In this document: positions 26,478 to 35,393 of the stretch, piece by piece
Layout: each line of letters starts with the position of its first letter
Numbering within the stretch: position 1 is the first letter of the stretch
Origin: an uncultured Bacteroidales bacterium
GTDB taxonomy: Bacteria; Bacteroidota; Bacteroidia; Bacteroidales; UBA4417
NCBI GenBank assembly: GCA_903946925.1
Contig: CAJAXK010000276.1
Coordinates: 1-44,946, forward strand
DNA length: 44,946 nucleotides
Direction: 5' to 3'
Position numbers and translations under genes: made by a program
The notes under the pieces: generated by a model
The model's database searches: none
Seen by the model: only the letters and a program-made list of their open reading frames with translations
What the model was told of the DNA's origin: nothing

Positions 26478-26975
26478 ATGAAACAAAACCTCTTGATAAC
26501 ACTTTTTGCCGGGTTGTTTTGCCTATCCCTTTCGGCCCAAGAACCAGTATTAATTTATAATCCCAAGGCCGATGCCAAGGCAGACGTGTCATCAGCAATT
26601 GCTCTGGCTGCCAAAGAAGGGAAGCATGTTTTTCTGCAAATTGGCGGAAACTGGTGTCCATGGTGCGTAAAATTCAATAAAATGGTAGTAGAAGATGTAA
26701 AACTTGATAGCCTTTTGCATGCAAATTATGAAGTAGTAAAAGTAAATTACAGCAAGGAAAATTATAACAGCGAATTGTTGGCTACGCTTGGCTTTCCGCA
26801 GCGTTTTGGATTTCCGGTTTTTGTTGTACTCGACGAAAAAGGCAAGGTGCTTCATACCCAGGATAGCGGTTACCTGGAGCAGGATAAGTCCTACAACCGC
26901 GGCAGCGTTGAACGCATTTTCCTAATGTGGTCGGCACTAACGATGAAAGAAGCGGAAGGGAAATATAAAAAATGA
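26478..26975 (+). CDS. exported thioredoxin-like protein with CPWC motif
   Basis: 165 residues with a signal peptide ending at SLSAQ (about residue 20). The core is a thioredoxin fold (thioredoxin_7-like): KHVFLQIGGNWCPWCVKFNK with the redox pair CPWC at about 58-61, and a cis-proline strand in FGFPVFVVLDEKG. It probably acts as a periplasmic thiol-disulfide oxidoreductase or reductase partner. The gene stands alone: coaX is divergent, the next plus-strand gene is 212 bases away, and a short tandem repeat follows its stop. Confidence 0.85.
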   Translation: MKQNLLITLFAGLFCLSLSAQEPVLIYNPKADAKADVSSAIALAAKEGKHVFLQIGGNWCPWCVKFNKMVVEDVKLDSLLHANYEVVKVNYSKENYNSELLATLGFPQRFGFPVFVVLDEKGKVLHTQDSGYLEQDKSYNRGSVERIFLMWSALTMKEAEGKYKK

Positions 26976-26980
26976 GAGGG

Positions 26981-27004
26981 GAGACGGGGAGACGGGGAGA
27001 CGGG
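26981..27004. repeat. 8-base tandem repeat GAGACGGG, three perfect units
   Basis: Three exact copies of GAGACGGG, flanked by degenerate units GAGAGGG and GAGAAAGG. It starts six bases after the stop codon of the thioredoxin-like gene. Confidence 0.85.
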
Positions 27005-27187
27005 GAGAAAGGAGAAAAAGGAAAACATCATTTGATCAAAATTCAGGTTTTTGAAAACCCTTATTTTCAGCCAATTTGCACTCACCTCTAACTTCGCTCT
27101 TCAAAAAACCGCACACACTAACTTTATACATTTGCCGTTTATTTCAGCAATGCAAAACAAAATTTAATCCAAAAGCCTAAACCTAAC

Positions 27188-28801
27188 ATGGGAAATAGCC
27201 GTCGTCCATTTATATATTTACCAATTGCTTTTGCACTGGTGCTTGTTACCGGTATTGTAACTGGATTTTACCTTTTTCGCAGCGAATTTGTTCAAAACCA
27301 TGCATTTATGCGAGGGGCAAATTCTGGCAATACTGTGAATGAACTTATTCGTTTTATTGACAACAATTATGTTGATACTGTTGATGTACAAAAACTTAAC
27401 AATGAAGCAATAACAGGAATGTTATTAAGCCTCGACCCTCACTCTGTGTATATTCCGGCATCCGATTTTGCCGATGCAAACGATCCCTTGATGGGCAATT
27501 TTGAAGGTATTGGAGTACAATTTAAAATTGAACGCGATACGGTAATGGTAATAAACACCATTCCGGGCGGCCCTTCCGAGAAGGTTGGATTATTGGCAGG
27601 CGATAGGATAGTGAAAGTGGATGGCAAAAACATTGCTGGTATAAAGATAGTGAACGAGAAGGTTATGAAACTTCTCAAAGGCCCTAAGGACACCAAAGTT
27701 AAAGTTGGAATATACCGTAAAGGCTTAAAAAAAATAAACGATTTCACTATCACCCGGGGCATTATACCGACTTGGAGTATTGATGTTTCGTACGCCGTGA
27801 ACAAAGAAATTGGTTATATAAAACTTAGTAAGTTCAGTGCTACCACTGGCGACGAACTACACGAAGCTTTGGTTGATTTGAAAGAAAAAGGTATCAAAAA
27901 ACTTATCCTGGATTTGCGCGGCAATTCGGGAGGCTATTTGAACGAGGCTATTTCGGTTTCCGACGAATTTTTGCCCGACAATAAATTAATAGTTTATACA
28001 CAAGGCCTCCACCGGCCAAAACAAATTGCCAAATCCACTTCCGAAGGCATTTGGGATAAACTTGCCGTGGTAGTTTTAATTGACGAAGGCTCGGCCTCGG
28101 CAAGCGAAATTGTTTCGGGAGCCATTCAGGACAACGACCGTGGCACTATTATAGGTAGGCGTTCGTTCGGTAAAGGTTTGGTGCAAGAGCAGGTTTCGCT
28201 TAGCGATGGATCGGCATTAAGGCTAACCGTTGCACGATATTATACACCAACAGGGCGCAGCATACAAAAGCCATATACCAAAGGTGCCGAGGAATATTAT
28301 ATGGAATATTATCACCGTATGACCGATGGCGAACTGGAAACTTCCGACAGCATAAAGCTCAACGATTCGTTGAAATATAAGACTCCCGGAGGCAAAACAG
28401 TTTATGGAGGCGGTGGCATCATGCCCGATATTTTTGTCCCAATAGAGAAAAACCCAAACTTGAAATTCTACAACGAATCGGTAAACAAAGGCATTTTATA
28501 CCAATTTGCATTCGATTATACCGATGGAAACCGTGCCAACCTGATGGCTTTTAAAAATGCAGCGCAGTTTGATAATTCGTTTCAGGTTACTGAGGCTATT
28601 TACAATGAATTTATAGCTTATGCAGCTAAAAACGAAATAAAATACCCACCAGCCGAAACTTCTGCTTCAAAAGAGAAAATCAAAGAATTGATGAAAAGCT
28701 ATATTGCGCGTAACTTATTCGATTCCAAAGGGTTTTATCCTATTTACCTTCGTTCGGACAAAACATTCCAAAAAGCAATGGAAGTGTTGGGGAAGCAATA
28801 A
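27188..28801 (+). CDS. S41 C-terminal processing peptidase with PDZ domain
   Basis: 537 residues. A membrane anchor (about 8-30), an N-terminal helical region with the DPHSVYIP segment (83-90), a PDZ domain (about 105-180; IPGGPSEKVGLLAGDRIVKV) and the S41 protease core follow in order. The catalytic dyad is visible: S304 in GSASASEI and K329 in RRSFGKGLVQ, 25 residues apart as in known CtpA enzymes. LDLRGNSGGYLNEA (241-254) is the oxyanion-region motif. Family members trim exported proteins at their C-termini in the periplasm. About 150 residues follow the core, as usual in Bacteroidota homologues. Confidence 0.93.
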   Translation: MGNSRRPFIYLPIAFALVLVTGIVTGFYLFRSEFVQNHAFMRGANSGNTVNELIRFIDNNYVDTVDVQKLNNEAITGMLLSLDPHSVYIPASDFADANDPLMGNFEGIGVQFKIERDTVMVINTIPGGPSEKVGLLAGDRIVKVDGKNIAGIKIVNEKVMKLLKGPKDTKVKVGIYRKGLKKINDFTITRGIIPTWSIDVSYAVNKEIGYIKLSKFSATTGDELHEALVDLKEKGIKKLILDLRGNSGGYLNEAISVSDEFLPDNKLIVYTQGLHRPKQIAKSTSEGIWDKLAVVVLIDEGSASASEIVSGAIQDNDRGTIIGRRSFGKGLVQEQVSLSDGSALRLTVARYYTPTGRSIQKPYTKGAEEYYMEYYHRMTDGELETSDSIKLNDSLKYKTPGGKTVYGGGGIMPDIFVPIEKNPNLKFYNESVNKGILYQFAFDYTDGNRANLMAFKNAAQFDNSFQVTEAIYNEFIAYAAKNEIKYPPAETSASKEKIKELMKSYIARNLFDSKGFYPIYLRSDKTFQKAMEVLGKQ

Positions 28802-28921
28802 AAATATATTTTCGGCAACATTCAATTTGCTTGATAATCCTGACTGTTTTGGTAATGGATTTAGCAACTCCATAATTACATTCGTGCTTTCCTTAAAGGG
28901 TCAGCACTCAGAATGACATAC

Positions 28922-29073
28922 TTGAGTCCACTCCGACAAGTCTTTTTTTGCCACAAAGGCTCAAAGCCCCTTAGTTTCACTAATTTTATAGCATTGAATA
29001 ACAATGCTTTGTGACCCTTTGTGTCATAGTGCCTTAGTGGCGTTTCTTGATTTTTAGGTTATCGGAGTGGACT
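28922..29073. repeat. miniature inverted-repeat element, copy 3 (about 152 bp, internally shortened)
   Basis: The left end TTGAGTCCACTCCGA (28922-28936) is identical to copy 1; the right end TCGGAGTGGACT (29062-29073) matches 12 of the 15 bases. The interior is about half the length of copy 1 but shares the CAAGTCTTTTTTTGCCAC start and a CTTTGTGTC... phrase. Confidence 0.8.
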
Positions 29074-29267
29074 TATACATTATTTTGTTGAAAAAGAAGC
29101 AGCCTCAAAATATTTTTGAGGTTTGCAATTTATTACTAATTTTACGAAAGAATTATTAGGGTTTATACATGCAATTATTTATGCAATTTATTCCCCTGGT
29201 AAGCATTCCAATTATGCTTGTTCAACCATAAACCACAAATATCATCAAACCAATTAAACCACATTTT

Positions 29268-30554
29268 ATGAAAGCATCCTTTACCTTAATCGCATTTGTT
29301 CTATTTGGGCTAGTATTCAGTGCGTCGGCGCAGTTCAATTTAGAGGAAAAAATTAAAAGCAAAACCGTCAACAAGGTTGACAACAAAATTGACGAAGGCA
29401 TTGATAAAGGCCTGGATGCTGCTGAAGATGGGATAACAGGAAAAAACAATGAAGAAGCAGCTACCGAGGGCGAGGGCACCAAAGAGGTGAACGAAGCATC
29501 GGGCGAACCCCAAAAACCCGAAACCAAAACCGTAGTTCCACAGGATAAGCCTACCATGCAAACGTATTCAAAGTATGATTTCATTGCTGGCGAAAAAGTG
29601 ATTTTCTTCGATGATTTTACATCAACAGCCGTAGGCGATTTCCCTCCGAACTGGAACACAAATGTATCCGGCGAAGTTGTAACTAACAACCTCTACCCCG
29701 GCAATTGGTTTAAAATGTTGGGCGAAGGCTGCATTGCACTCGAAGAAGGGCTTAAATTACCCGACAATTATACTATTGAATTCGATGTTGTTTACAGCCC
29801 TAAAGAGGAAGAAAATAGTGCAGCCGAGTTTGGATTTTATCTTTACAGTGCCAACAACCCCAAAGACTTATATGAAGGCGGAGCTGTTCCAGGGCTAAAT
29901 GGAGGTATTAAAATGACTTTTGGCTACCGCAGTTCTTATAGTGCGTATGATGTATCCGGTTATACTATTGATGGTATAAAGGAAGACGCTGCTATGGAAC
30001 CAGGAAAGAAATACCGCCTTTCTTTTTGGGCACAAAAAACCCGGCTCAGGGTTTATCTTGATCAGGTTAAGGTTTTTGATTTGCCCAAAGTTTTTGCTCC
30101 GGGGTTTCAAGCCAATATGATGCGGTTTGAATTATGGGAATCTGCAGTTCCAATGATCACCAACTTTAGGGTTGCAGCCGGTTTGCCCGATATGCGGAGC
30201 AAACTTATAACCGAAGGCAAATTGGTGAGTTATGGCATTTATTTCGATGTGAACAAAGATGTTGTGAAGCCAGAATCGTATGGCACGCTGAAAGGGATTG
30301 CCGATGTACTTAAAGAAAACCCAACGGTGAGGGTGAAAATTGTTGGCCATACCGATAGCGATGGTGCCGATGCCGCCAACCTCGATCTGTCGAAACGCCG
30401 CGGGGCCTCGGTAAAAGCCGAACTGTCGAAGAACTTTGGGATTGATGCCTCCCGCCTCGAATCGGATGGCATGGGCGAAACCAAACCTGTTGCACCTAAC
30501 GATATACCTTTAAATAAAGCGTTGAATAGGAGGGTAGAGTTTATTAAATTGTAA
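29268..30554 (+). CDS. OmpA-family outer-membrane protein with LamG-like middle domain
   Basis: 428 residues with a signal peptide ending SASAQ. Residues 25-55 form a charged helical repeat (NKVDNKIDEGIDKGLDAAED), followed by an acidic, low-complexity linker. From about 105 to 310 there is a beta-rich domain resembling a concanavalin/LamG fold (IFFDDFTSTAVGDFPPNW, YTIEFDVVYSP, KYRLSFWAQKTRLRVYLD). The OmpA C-terminal domain spans about 320-428, with VKIVGHTDSDGADAANLDLS and KRR (about 356-378), which normally binds peptidoglycan. The protein should anchor an outer-membrane or periplasmic module to the cell wall; the ligand of the middle domain is unknown. Confidence 0.88.
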   Translation: MKASFTLIAFVLFGLVFSASAQFNLEEKIKSKTVNKVDNKIDEGIDKGLDAAEDGITGKNNEEAATEGEGTKEVNEASGEPQKPETKTVVPQDKPTMQTYSKYDFIAGEKVIFFDDFTSTAVGDFPPNWNTNVSGEVVTNNLYPGNWFKMLGEGCIALEEGLKLPDNYTIEFDVVYSPKEEENSAAEFGFYLYSANNPKDLYEGGAVPGLNGGIKMTFGYRSSYSAYDVSGYTIDGIKEDAAMEPGKKYRLSFWAQKTRLRVYLDQVKVFDLPKVFAPGFQANMMRFELWESAVPMITNFRVAAGLPDMRSKLITEGKLVSYGIYFDVNKDVVKPESYGTLKGIADVLKENPTVRVKIVGHTDSDGADAANLDLSKRRGASVKAELSKNFGIDASRLESDGMGETKPVAPNDIPLNKALNRRVEFIKL

Positions 30555-30564
30555 ATTATCGAAA

Positions 30565-30602
30565 AACCACATTGGCACACAAACCTCATTGCAAATGTGG
30601 TT
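30565..30602 (+). terminator. possible hairpin after the OmpA-family gene
   Basis: AACCACATT (30565-30573) pairs with AATGTGGTT (30594-30602) across a 20-base loop. No good T-run follows, so termination is uncertain. Confidence 0.3.
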
Positions 30603-30668
30603 AATAACAAAAAACTTTCCCAAAAAATCGGGATAAGTTGTGCATTAAGCGCCTTGTTTTGTAAATAA

Positions 30669-30833
30669 ATCATTAGGGAAAAACCATTTCTATTCACTGA
30701 AATAATCTTTTTGGCATTGGGTTCAAAAGCCCATGAAAGTTTTTTCCCTGCAAAAGAAGGTGCCGTTCTTCTTTACAAAACATTCGATAAGAAAGAAATC
30801 TACAACAAAGGCAAGTTGCAGACTTACACTTGA
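30669..30833 (+). pseudogene. remnant of an exported protein gene (N-terminal fragment)
   Basis: An open frame of 54 codons without a usable start reads like a hydrophobic signal segment (PFLFTEIIFLALGSKAHES) and then FFPAKEGAVLLYKTFDKKE, ending QTYT and a stop. The FPxKEGxxLxYKxxDKK pattern resembles the start of TapB/DUF3108-like exported proteins of Bacteroidota. The rest of the gene and the start codon are missing, so I read it as a decayed fragment. The family link is weak. Confidence 0.4.
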
Positions 30834-30887
30834 TTGGTAGAAATTATATAATTATATCACTCAAATTCAACACTTTAACAATAGAAT

Positions 30888-31994
30888 ATGAGAAAGGTGC
30901 TGCTCACCCCAAAACACACCATATTGTTCCTGGTTTTCACCTTTTCCGTTTTGCAACTGTTGAATGCCCAGGTTTATGTAACGGGGTATGAAAATAAATC
31001 ATATCGCGATGTGGGTGTGAGCGTTGCCAAATACTGGAATAACGGGAATCCAGTTTCGTTAACCGATGGTAAAGAAGATGCTTACGGCAAATCAATTACC
31101 GTTGAGAATGATAATATTTATGTCGCCGGTGCTACAACCAACACTGATGGGGTATCAATTCCAACTTATTGGAAAAACGAATCTCCAACTGTTCTTAATA
31201 CAAATGGAATCAGTGCTTTTGCCAATTGCATAATTTTAAAAAATAGCGATGTTTATGTTTCGGTTCACAATAAGGATTGGAAATTAACAAATGTTGATTA
31301 TTGGAAAAACGATATTCCGGTTTCTTTGAAACAAGAGCAAGCCATCATAAATGTTAATTCAATTTTTGTTGACAAAAACAATATTGTATATGCCGCTGGA
31401 AATCATAACATTGGGACCGGTGATGGTTTTATCAATTCGAGAGCCGCTTATTGGAAAGGTGGAAAAGAAATCCTGTTGTCGGATACTGAACATAATTCTG
31501 ATGCAACTTCAATTTTTGTAAATGAAACTGATATTTACGTTGCAGGATGTGAATCTTCACAATCAAAAACGGGAGGTTATCTTGAAGGTTATGTTGCTAC
31601 TTACTGGAAAAACGGAAAAGCCATTTACATGACTGATAAGAACAGATATAATTTTGCTACTTCAATATATGTAAGCAATGGGGATGTATATGTTGCCGGT
31701 TACGGATCTGATAAAGAAACAAATAATGAGACTGCCAAATATTGGAAGAACGGAAATGAAATACAATTAACTGATGGCAAAGGCTACAGTCGTGCCAATT
31801 CAATTTTCGTAAATGGCAACGATGTGTATGTGGCTGGCGAAATAAATCCGGAAACAGCAGATCCGGATATTCTAAAACTGGCATTTTCGGAAACAGGTGC
31901 CAATAAAATAGCAGTATATTGGAAAAACGGGAAACTGATTGCCCTAACTGACAAAAAAAACGATGCCTCTGCCACCAGCATATTTGTAAAATGA
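30888..31994 (+). CDS. exported seven-repeat protein, probably a beta-propeller
   Basis: 368 residues with a signal peptide ending LLNAQ. The mature part is seven repeats of about 45-50 residues, each with a strand like DVYVAG and a YWKNG-type turn followed by xxLTD (YWNNGNPVSLTD, YWKNESP, YWKNDIPVSL, YWKGGKEILLSD, YWKNGKAIYMTD, YWKNGNEIQLTD, YWKNGKLIALTD), then SIFV. Seven such units would close into a seven-bladed propeller. I do not recognise a named family and see no catalytic motif; secreted or surface-exposed binding is plausible. It stands alone before a strong terminator. Confidence 0.75.
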   Translation: MRKVLLTPKHTILFLVFTFSVLQLLNAQVYVTGYENKSYRDVGVSVAKYWNNGNPVSLTDGKEDAYGKSITVENDNIYVAGATTNTDGVSIPTYWKNESPTVLNTNGISAFANCIILKNSDVYVSVHNKDWKLTNVDYWKNDIPVSLKQEQAIINVNSIFVDKNNIVYAAGNHNIGTGDGFINSRAAYWKGGKEILLSDTEHNSDATSIFVNETDIYVAGCESSQSKTGGYLEGYVATYWKNGKAIYMTDKNRYNFATSIYVSNGDVYVAGYGSDKETNNETAKYWKNGNEIQLTDGKGYSRANSIFVNGNDVYVAGEINPETADPDILKLAFSETGANKIAVYWKNGKLIALTDKKNDASATSIFVK

Positions 31995-32146
31995 AATTAC
32001 ATTCAAGTATGCATCTGATTTTTAGTGATTCGGTGTTTCAATATCCCGAAACTTTCGAGTTCATAAATAATTGATTAAGTTGAATCAATGCACTTTTACT
32101 GAGTGTACTTTCCTGATTTTTCAATCAAAATAAATCTATAAAAATC

Positions 32147-32179
32147 CAAAAAGAGCCGCATTTACAGCGGCTCTTTTTG
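32147..32179. terminator. bidirectional terminator between the propeller gene and rubrerythrin
   Basis: The perfect 13-bp arms CAAAAAGAGCCGC (32147-32159) and GCGGCTCTTTTTG (32167-32179) enclose a 7-base loop, with A/T runs suited to both converging genes. Confidence 0.9.
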
Positions 32180-32190
32180 TTAGCAAACAA

Positions 32191-32769
32191 TTAGTAATTC
32201 TCCTGTTTTTCCTCAAAAAACGATTTGGGATGCTGACAGGCCGGGCAGTTTTCGGGTGGGTTTTTACCATCGTGGATATAGCCACAGTTGCGGCACTCCC
32301 ATTTGGTGGCTTCTTGGCGTCTAAAAACTTCCTCTTTTTCGAGTCGGGCCAATAAGCGTAGATAACGTTTTTCGTGCTCGGCCTCCACTTTTGCGATAAT
32401 TTTAAAAGCAGTTGCTATTTGTGGGAACCCTTCTTCTTTGGCAATTTCCGAAAATTGTGGGTATAAAAGTGTCCATTCTTCGTTTTCGCCCCCAGCGGAG
32501 GCTTTCAGGTTTTCGGCGGTGGAACCAATTATCCCGGCAGGGTACGAGGCAGTAATCTCTACTTCTCCACCTTCCAAAAATTTAAAAAACCGCTTTGCAT
32601 GTTGTTGTTCCTGCCAGGCAGTTTTTTCGAAAATGGCGGCAATCTGTTCAAAACCTTCGTTTTTTGCAGCCTTGGCAAAAAACAGGTAACGGTTCATTGC
32701 CTGCGATTCGCCGGCAAATGCTTTAAGCAGATTTTTCTCGGTCTCTGTGCCTTTAATGCTTTTTTCCAT
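32191..32769 (-). CDS. rbr: rubrerythrin
   Basis: 192 residues. The N-terminal four-helix ferritin-like domain carries the diiron ligands in the usual segments (AGESQAMNRYLFFA, WQEQQHAKRF, IAKEEGFPQIA, KVEAEHEKRYLRL). The C-terminal rubredoxin-like domain has two CxxC knuckles, CRNC and CPAC, about 160-180. Rubrerythrin reduces hydrogen peroxide in the cytoplasm of anaerobes and microaerophiles. Its presence fits an oxygen-sensitive lifestyle. It is monocistronic, converging on the propeller gene with a shared terminator. Confidence 0.97.
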   Translation of the reverse strand: MEKSIKGTETEKNLLKAFAGESQAMNRYLFFAKAAKNEGFEQIAAIFEKTAWQEQQHAKRFFKFLEGGEVEITASYPAGIIGSTAENLKASAGGENEEWTLLYPQFSEIAKEEGFPQIATAFKIIAKVEAEHEKRYLRLLARLEKEEVFRRQEATKWECRNCGYIHDGKNPPENCPACQHPKSFFEEKQENY

Positions 32770-33501
32770 GATGTATATTGTTTTAGATGAATAAGTTACA
32801 AATATTAATCCTCTTTGTGCCTAAAGCGTAAAGGTAAACAATGTTAATGTATTCACAACATCGCCAAGTGAAAAGCAAGGATTCAGCGATAATATTATTT
32901 ACTGCTTATCCCTTTTAGTCAAGTGTCAGTTATAAAACCAAGGTCAAAGAAATTCATCTAATCAGAAACATGCAGAATTCGATAACTTTTTGCACTGGTA
33001 GCATTTTTTAGCAAGAAATTCCAACAAAATTCAGTAAAGCGAAGCATCTGTGTTTTTTCTTAGAATAATTCAGTGCACTTTCTTCCATTTATGGCGATAA
33101 TTAGAGTATGTTTTTTAAGTTGGTTCAATCCAAAATATACGAATTTAGATTTACGATTTACAATTTGTTTTCAGTGAGTTATATTCGTCAATCGTAATTC
33201 GTCAATCGTAATTAGAAATAAAACCCGACTCTGTGGACAGAACCTAATTAAATAGAGCCTGCTGTTAAATAGTTAAATATCTGTTTATCTATTAATTGCC
33301 TATTGCTGACTTAATAAGCAATGCAGGGATAACCCACCATTATTTTATAATCCTGTGCTTCCCGAATTGTTTTCCCCCGTTAGGGGATTATCCCAATACA
33401 ATGAATGTTAATCTCCTATGGACAATGCAACGACACACTATCATTTAACTATTGGTATTGATTCCCTACGGGAAATCAAAGGTCTAATCAATTTTTGTTT
33501 T
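32770..33501. other. gene-free stretch beside the defence island
   Basis: No supported gene. It holds a direct duplication of ATTCGTCAATCGTA at about 33185-33212. There are several small inverted repeats, including CCCCGTTAGGGG at about 33376, ATAATCC/GGATTAT flanking it (about 33350-33390) and GATTCCCTACGGGAAATC at about 33460. Their role is unknown; they mark the eroded edge of the restriction locus. Confidence 0.4.
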
Positions 33502-33829
33502 TCAGCAGACCCTAAATAGATAAAAAGGATTAGCAAGTTTTTTATTAACGACAGAATAATATATCGTATCAACTGTCCAAAAAGGTTCATTTACAAATTG
33601 AATATTTGAAAGCGTACCTTTTCGAGGAAGTAAAATACTTTCATCCTCATGTAACGCCTTATCTCCATAACGCATAATACCGCCGCTACCGTAAACAGGA
33701 ATACTACCATCATTCATTTTCTTATGGTCTTTCCCATTTTAATGGACAATAGGGCTTTTAGCTTGTAACTATTCATACCTCAATCCTTTTGCTATTATTC
33801 TGAATTTCGGTTTCCAATGGTTCATTCAT
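33502..33829 (-). pseudogene. hsdS: type I restriction specificity subunit (hsdS) remnant
   Basis: Three short frames in series carry one HsdS-like half. They read MNEPLETEIQNNSKRIEV (33829-33773), then NSYKLKALLSIKMGK (33776-33714), then NDGSIPVYGSGGIMRYGDKA through LLPRKGTLSNIQFVNEPFWT to NPFYLF (33717-33502). The PVYGSGG...PRKG...PFWTVDT series is diagnostic of an HsdS target-recognition domain, which gives type I restriction-modification enzymes their DNA specificity. A frameshift near the AAAATGGG run (about 33738-33745), another near 33775 and loss of the second half make it non-functional. The first ATG overlaps the end of the DUF1016 gene, as an intact hsdS commonly would. Confidence 0.8.
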
Positions 33830-34853
33830 TCGTTGTTCCTCCTTGAAAATCGGTTTCCAATTCTTTTTTAATTTCGTTTAGCAATTGGCTTTCGCTTGGC
33901 AAATACAATTGATACTGGCTTGCCAATATGGTTTTGTTATCTTGTGGCAATGCCAGTTTTACCATTTCGTTATTTTTGGCAGCACATAGCAAAATGCCTA
34001 CCGTAGGTGTTTCGTCGGGCAGTTTTTCGTATCTGTCGTAGTAGTTTACGTACATTTGCAATTGCCCAAGGTGTTGGTGTGTTATTTTTTGTGTTTTAAT
34101 TTCAATTACCACAAAACAGCGTAGAAGGCGGTTATAGAACACAAGGTCGGCAAAAAACTCATCGTCTTCAATCAACAACCGTTTTTGTCGGGCTACAAAC
34201 GAAAAGCCGTTACCGAGTTCCAACAGAAAATGCTGTAAATGTTCAATTAAAGCCGTTTCCAACTCTTTTTCGTAATAGTGAGGTTTGCGTTCAAGTCCCA
34301 GAAATTCGAGCACCATAGGGTCTTTTAGTATTTCGTGTGGAGCTTCGGGCAAACGTTCGTTGCGAGCCACAGCCATTAAGGCTTCTTTGTCGTTGCTCAG
34401 CAGCAAGCGTTCGTAAAGGCTCGAGTTTATTTGACGCTCCAGCTCACGCCCTGTCCAAGTGTTTTTTGCAGATTCCAACTCGTAATATTCACGTTTTGAG
34501 GCATCTTCAATTTGTATCAATAACCTGTATTGTGTCCAGTTCAATTGCGAACGCAGTGCGTTCGCAATTGGAAAAGTGCGATAAAATTGGCGTGCTTGTT
34601 CTAAAGTTCGTACCGAAAATCCACTGCCATACTCGGGAGCCAATTGCTCAGCCAATCCTCTGATAAGATAGCTGCCATAATCGGCACGCTTTTTACCCTG
34701 TTGTTCTTCTTCAAAAATACGTTTGCCTAAGTTCCAGTACATTTCAACTCTGTAAAACTCAATACTGCGTATTGCATTGGTGCGTGATTGCCCAATAATT
34801 GTTTTTATTTCGTTTAAAAATCTATCTGATATTTTTAGCGATGGTTTATTCAT
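33822..34853 (-). CDS. DUF1016 (YhcG-family) PDDEXK nuclease-like protein
   Basis: 343 residues. The N-terminal DUF1016 region (NAIRSIEFYRVEMYWNLGKR, GFSVRTLEQARQFYRTFP, LNWTQYRLLIQIEDASKREY) is thought to be DNA-binding. The C-terminal region has a PDDEXK nuclease core: FFADLVFYNRLLRCFVVIEI followed by KTQ, giving D...E-x-K at about 235-255. The gene looks intact. It is commonly found inside type I restriction-modification loci between hsdM and hsdS, and here it is flanked by remnants of exactly those two genes. Its start overlaps the hsdM tail by 8 bases. Whether it still functions without the restriction system is open. Confidence 0.88.
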   Translation of the reverse strand: MNKPSLKISDRFLNEIKTIIGQSRTNAIRSIEFYRVEMYWNLGKRIFEEEQQGKKRADYGSYLIRGLAEQLAPEYGSGFSVRTLEQARQFYRTFPIANALRSQLNWTQYRLLIQIEDASKREYYELESAKNTWTGRELERQINSSLYERLLLSNDKEALMAVARNERLPEAPHEILKDPMVLEFLGLERKPHYYEKELETALIEHLQHFLLELGNGFSFVARQKRLLIEDDEFFADLVFYNRLLRCFVVIEIKTQKITHQHLGQLQMYVNYYDRYEKLPDETPTVGILLCAAKNNEMVKLALPQDNKTILASQYQLYLPSESQLLNEIKKELETDFQGGTTNE

Positions 34854-35055
34854 ACTTCAAGGCCCTTAAATTGTTCGAAATTTCGGTTTCTAAAGTTCTG
34901 CCTTCAGCAAATACTTTGTTCAAGTTTTCTTCAAAACTATTCATTTTAGCTGTAAACTCATCGGCGGTAATGTCCATTTATTTTATTTTCACCTCAAAAT
35001 ATTGCCCGGCACTCAAATCCCTAATTTTCCAATTCATCTCTTTTCGGTTTTTCAT
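34846..35055 (-). pseudogene. hsdM: type I restriction methyltransferase (hsdM) C-terminal remnant
   Basis: One frame reads NWKIRDLSAGQYFEVKIK, an in-frame TAA (34978-34980), then MDITADEFTAKMNSFEENLN...LETEISNNLRALKYE to a stop at 34846. This resembles the last 65-70 residues of Bacteroidota HsdM proteins. The catalytic part with NPPF is absent from the window, since nothing coding precedes 35055 on this strand up to the DUF262 gene. The internal stop and the missing body mark it as debris of a deleted type I system. The assignment rests on remembered family pattern, not a search. Confidence 0.6.
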
Positions 35056-35393
35056 TAGTATTTTCTATTTATCTTGCCAGCCAGACCGCTAACACATGGC
35101 ACTATGGCACAGCGGGAATAAATTGTTGTTTAAAGCCCGCCAGCACAAATGTATGTATTGATTGCAAATGTTATGACGAACACGGAAACGCGCATTTGAT
35201 TGAGGGTTTGTTGAAATATTCCTATGGTAAGCCTGGTTAATAAGTTGCAAAAATAAGGGCTTGCCGAAAAAAAGTTAAAGATGCGCCCCGGCCACTACCT
35301 CGACACACTTTTTGGCATAGTGGTGGACGGGCACAAAACATTGAATCCCCATTTAGGTCCTGGCGCAGGGTCGGTAAAGTTCAACTTAAACTT

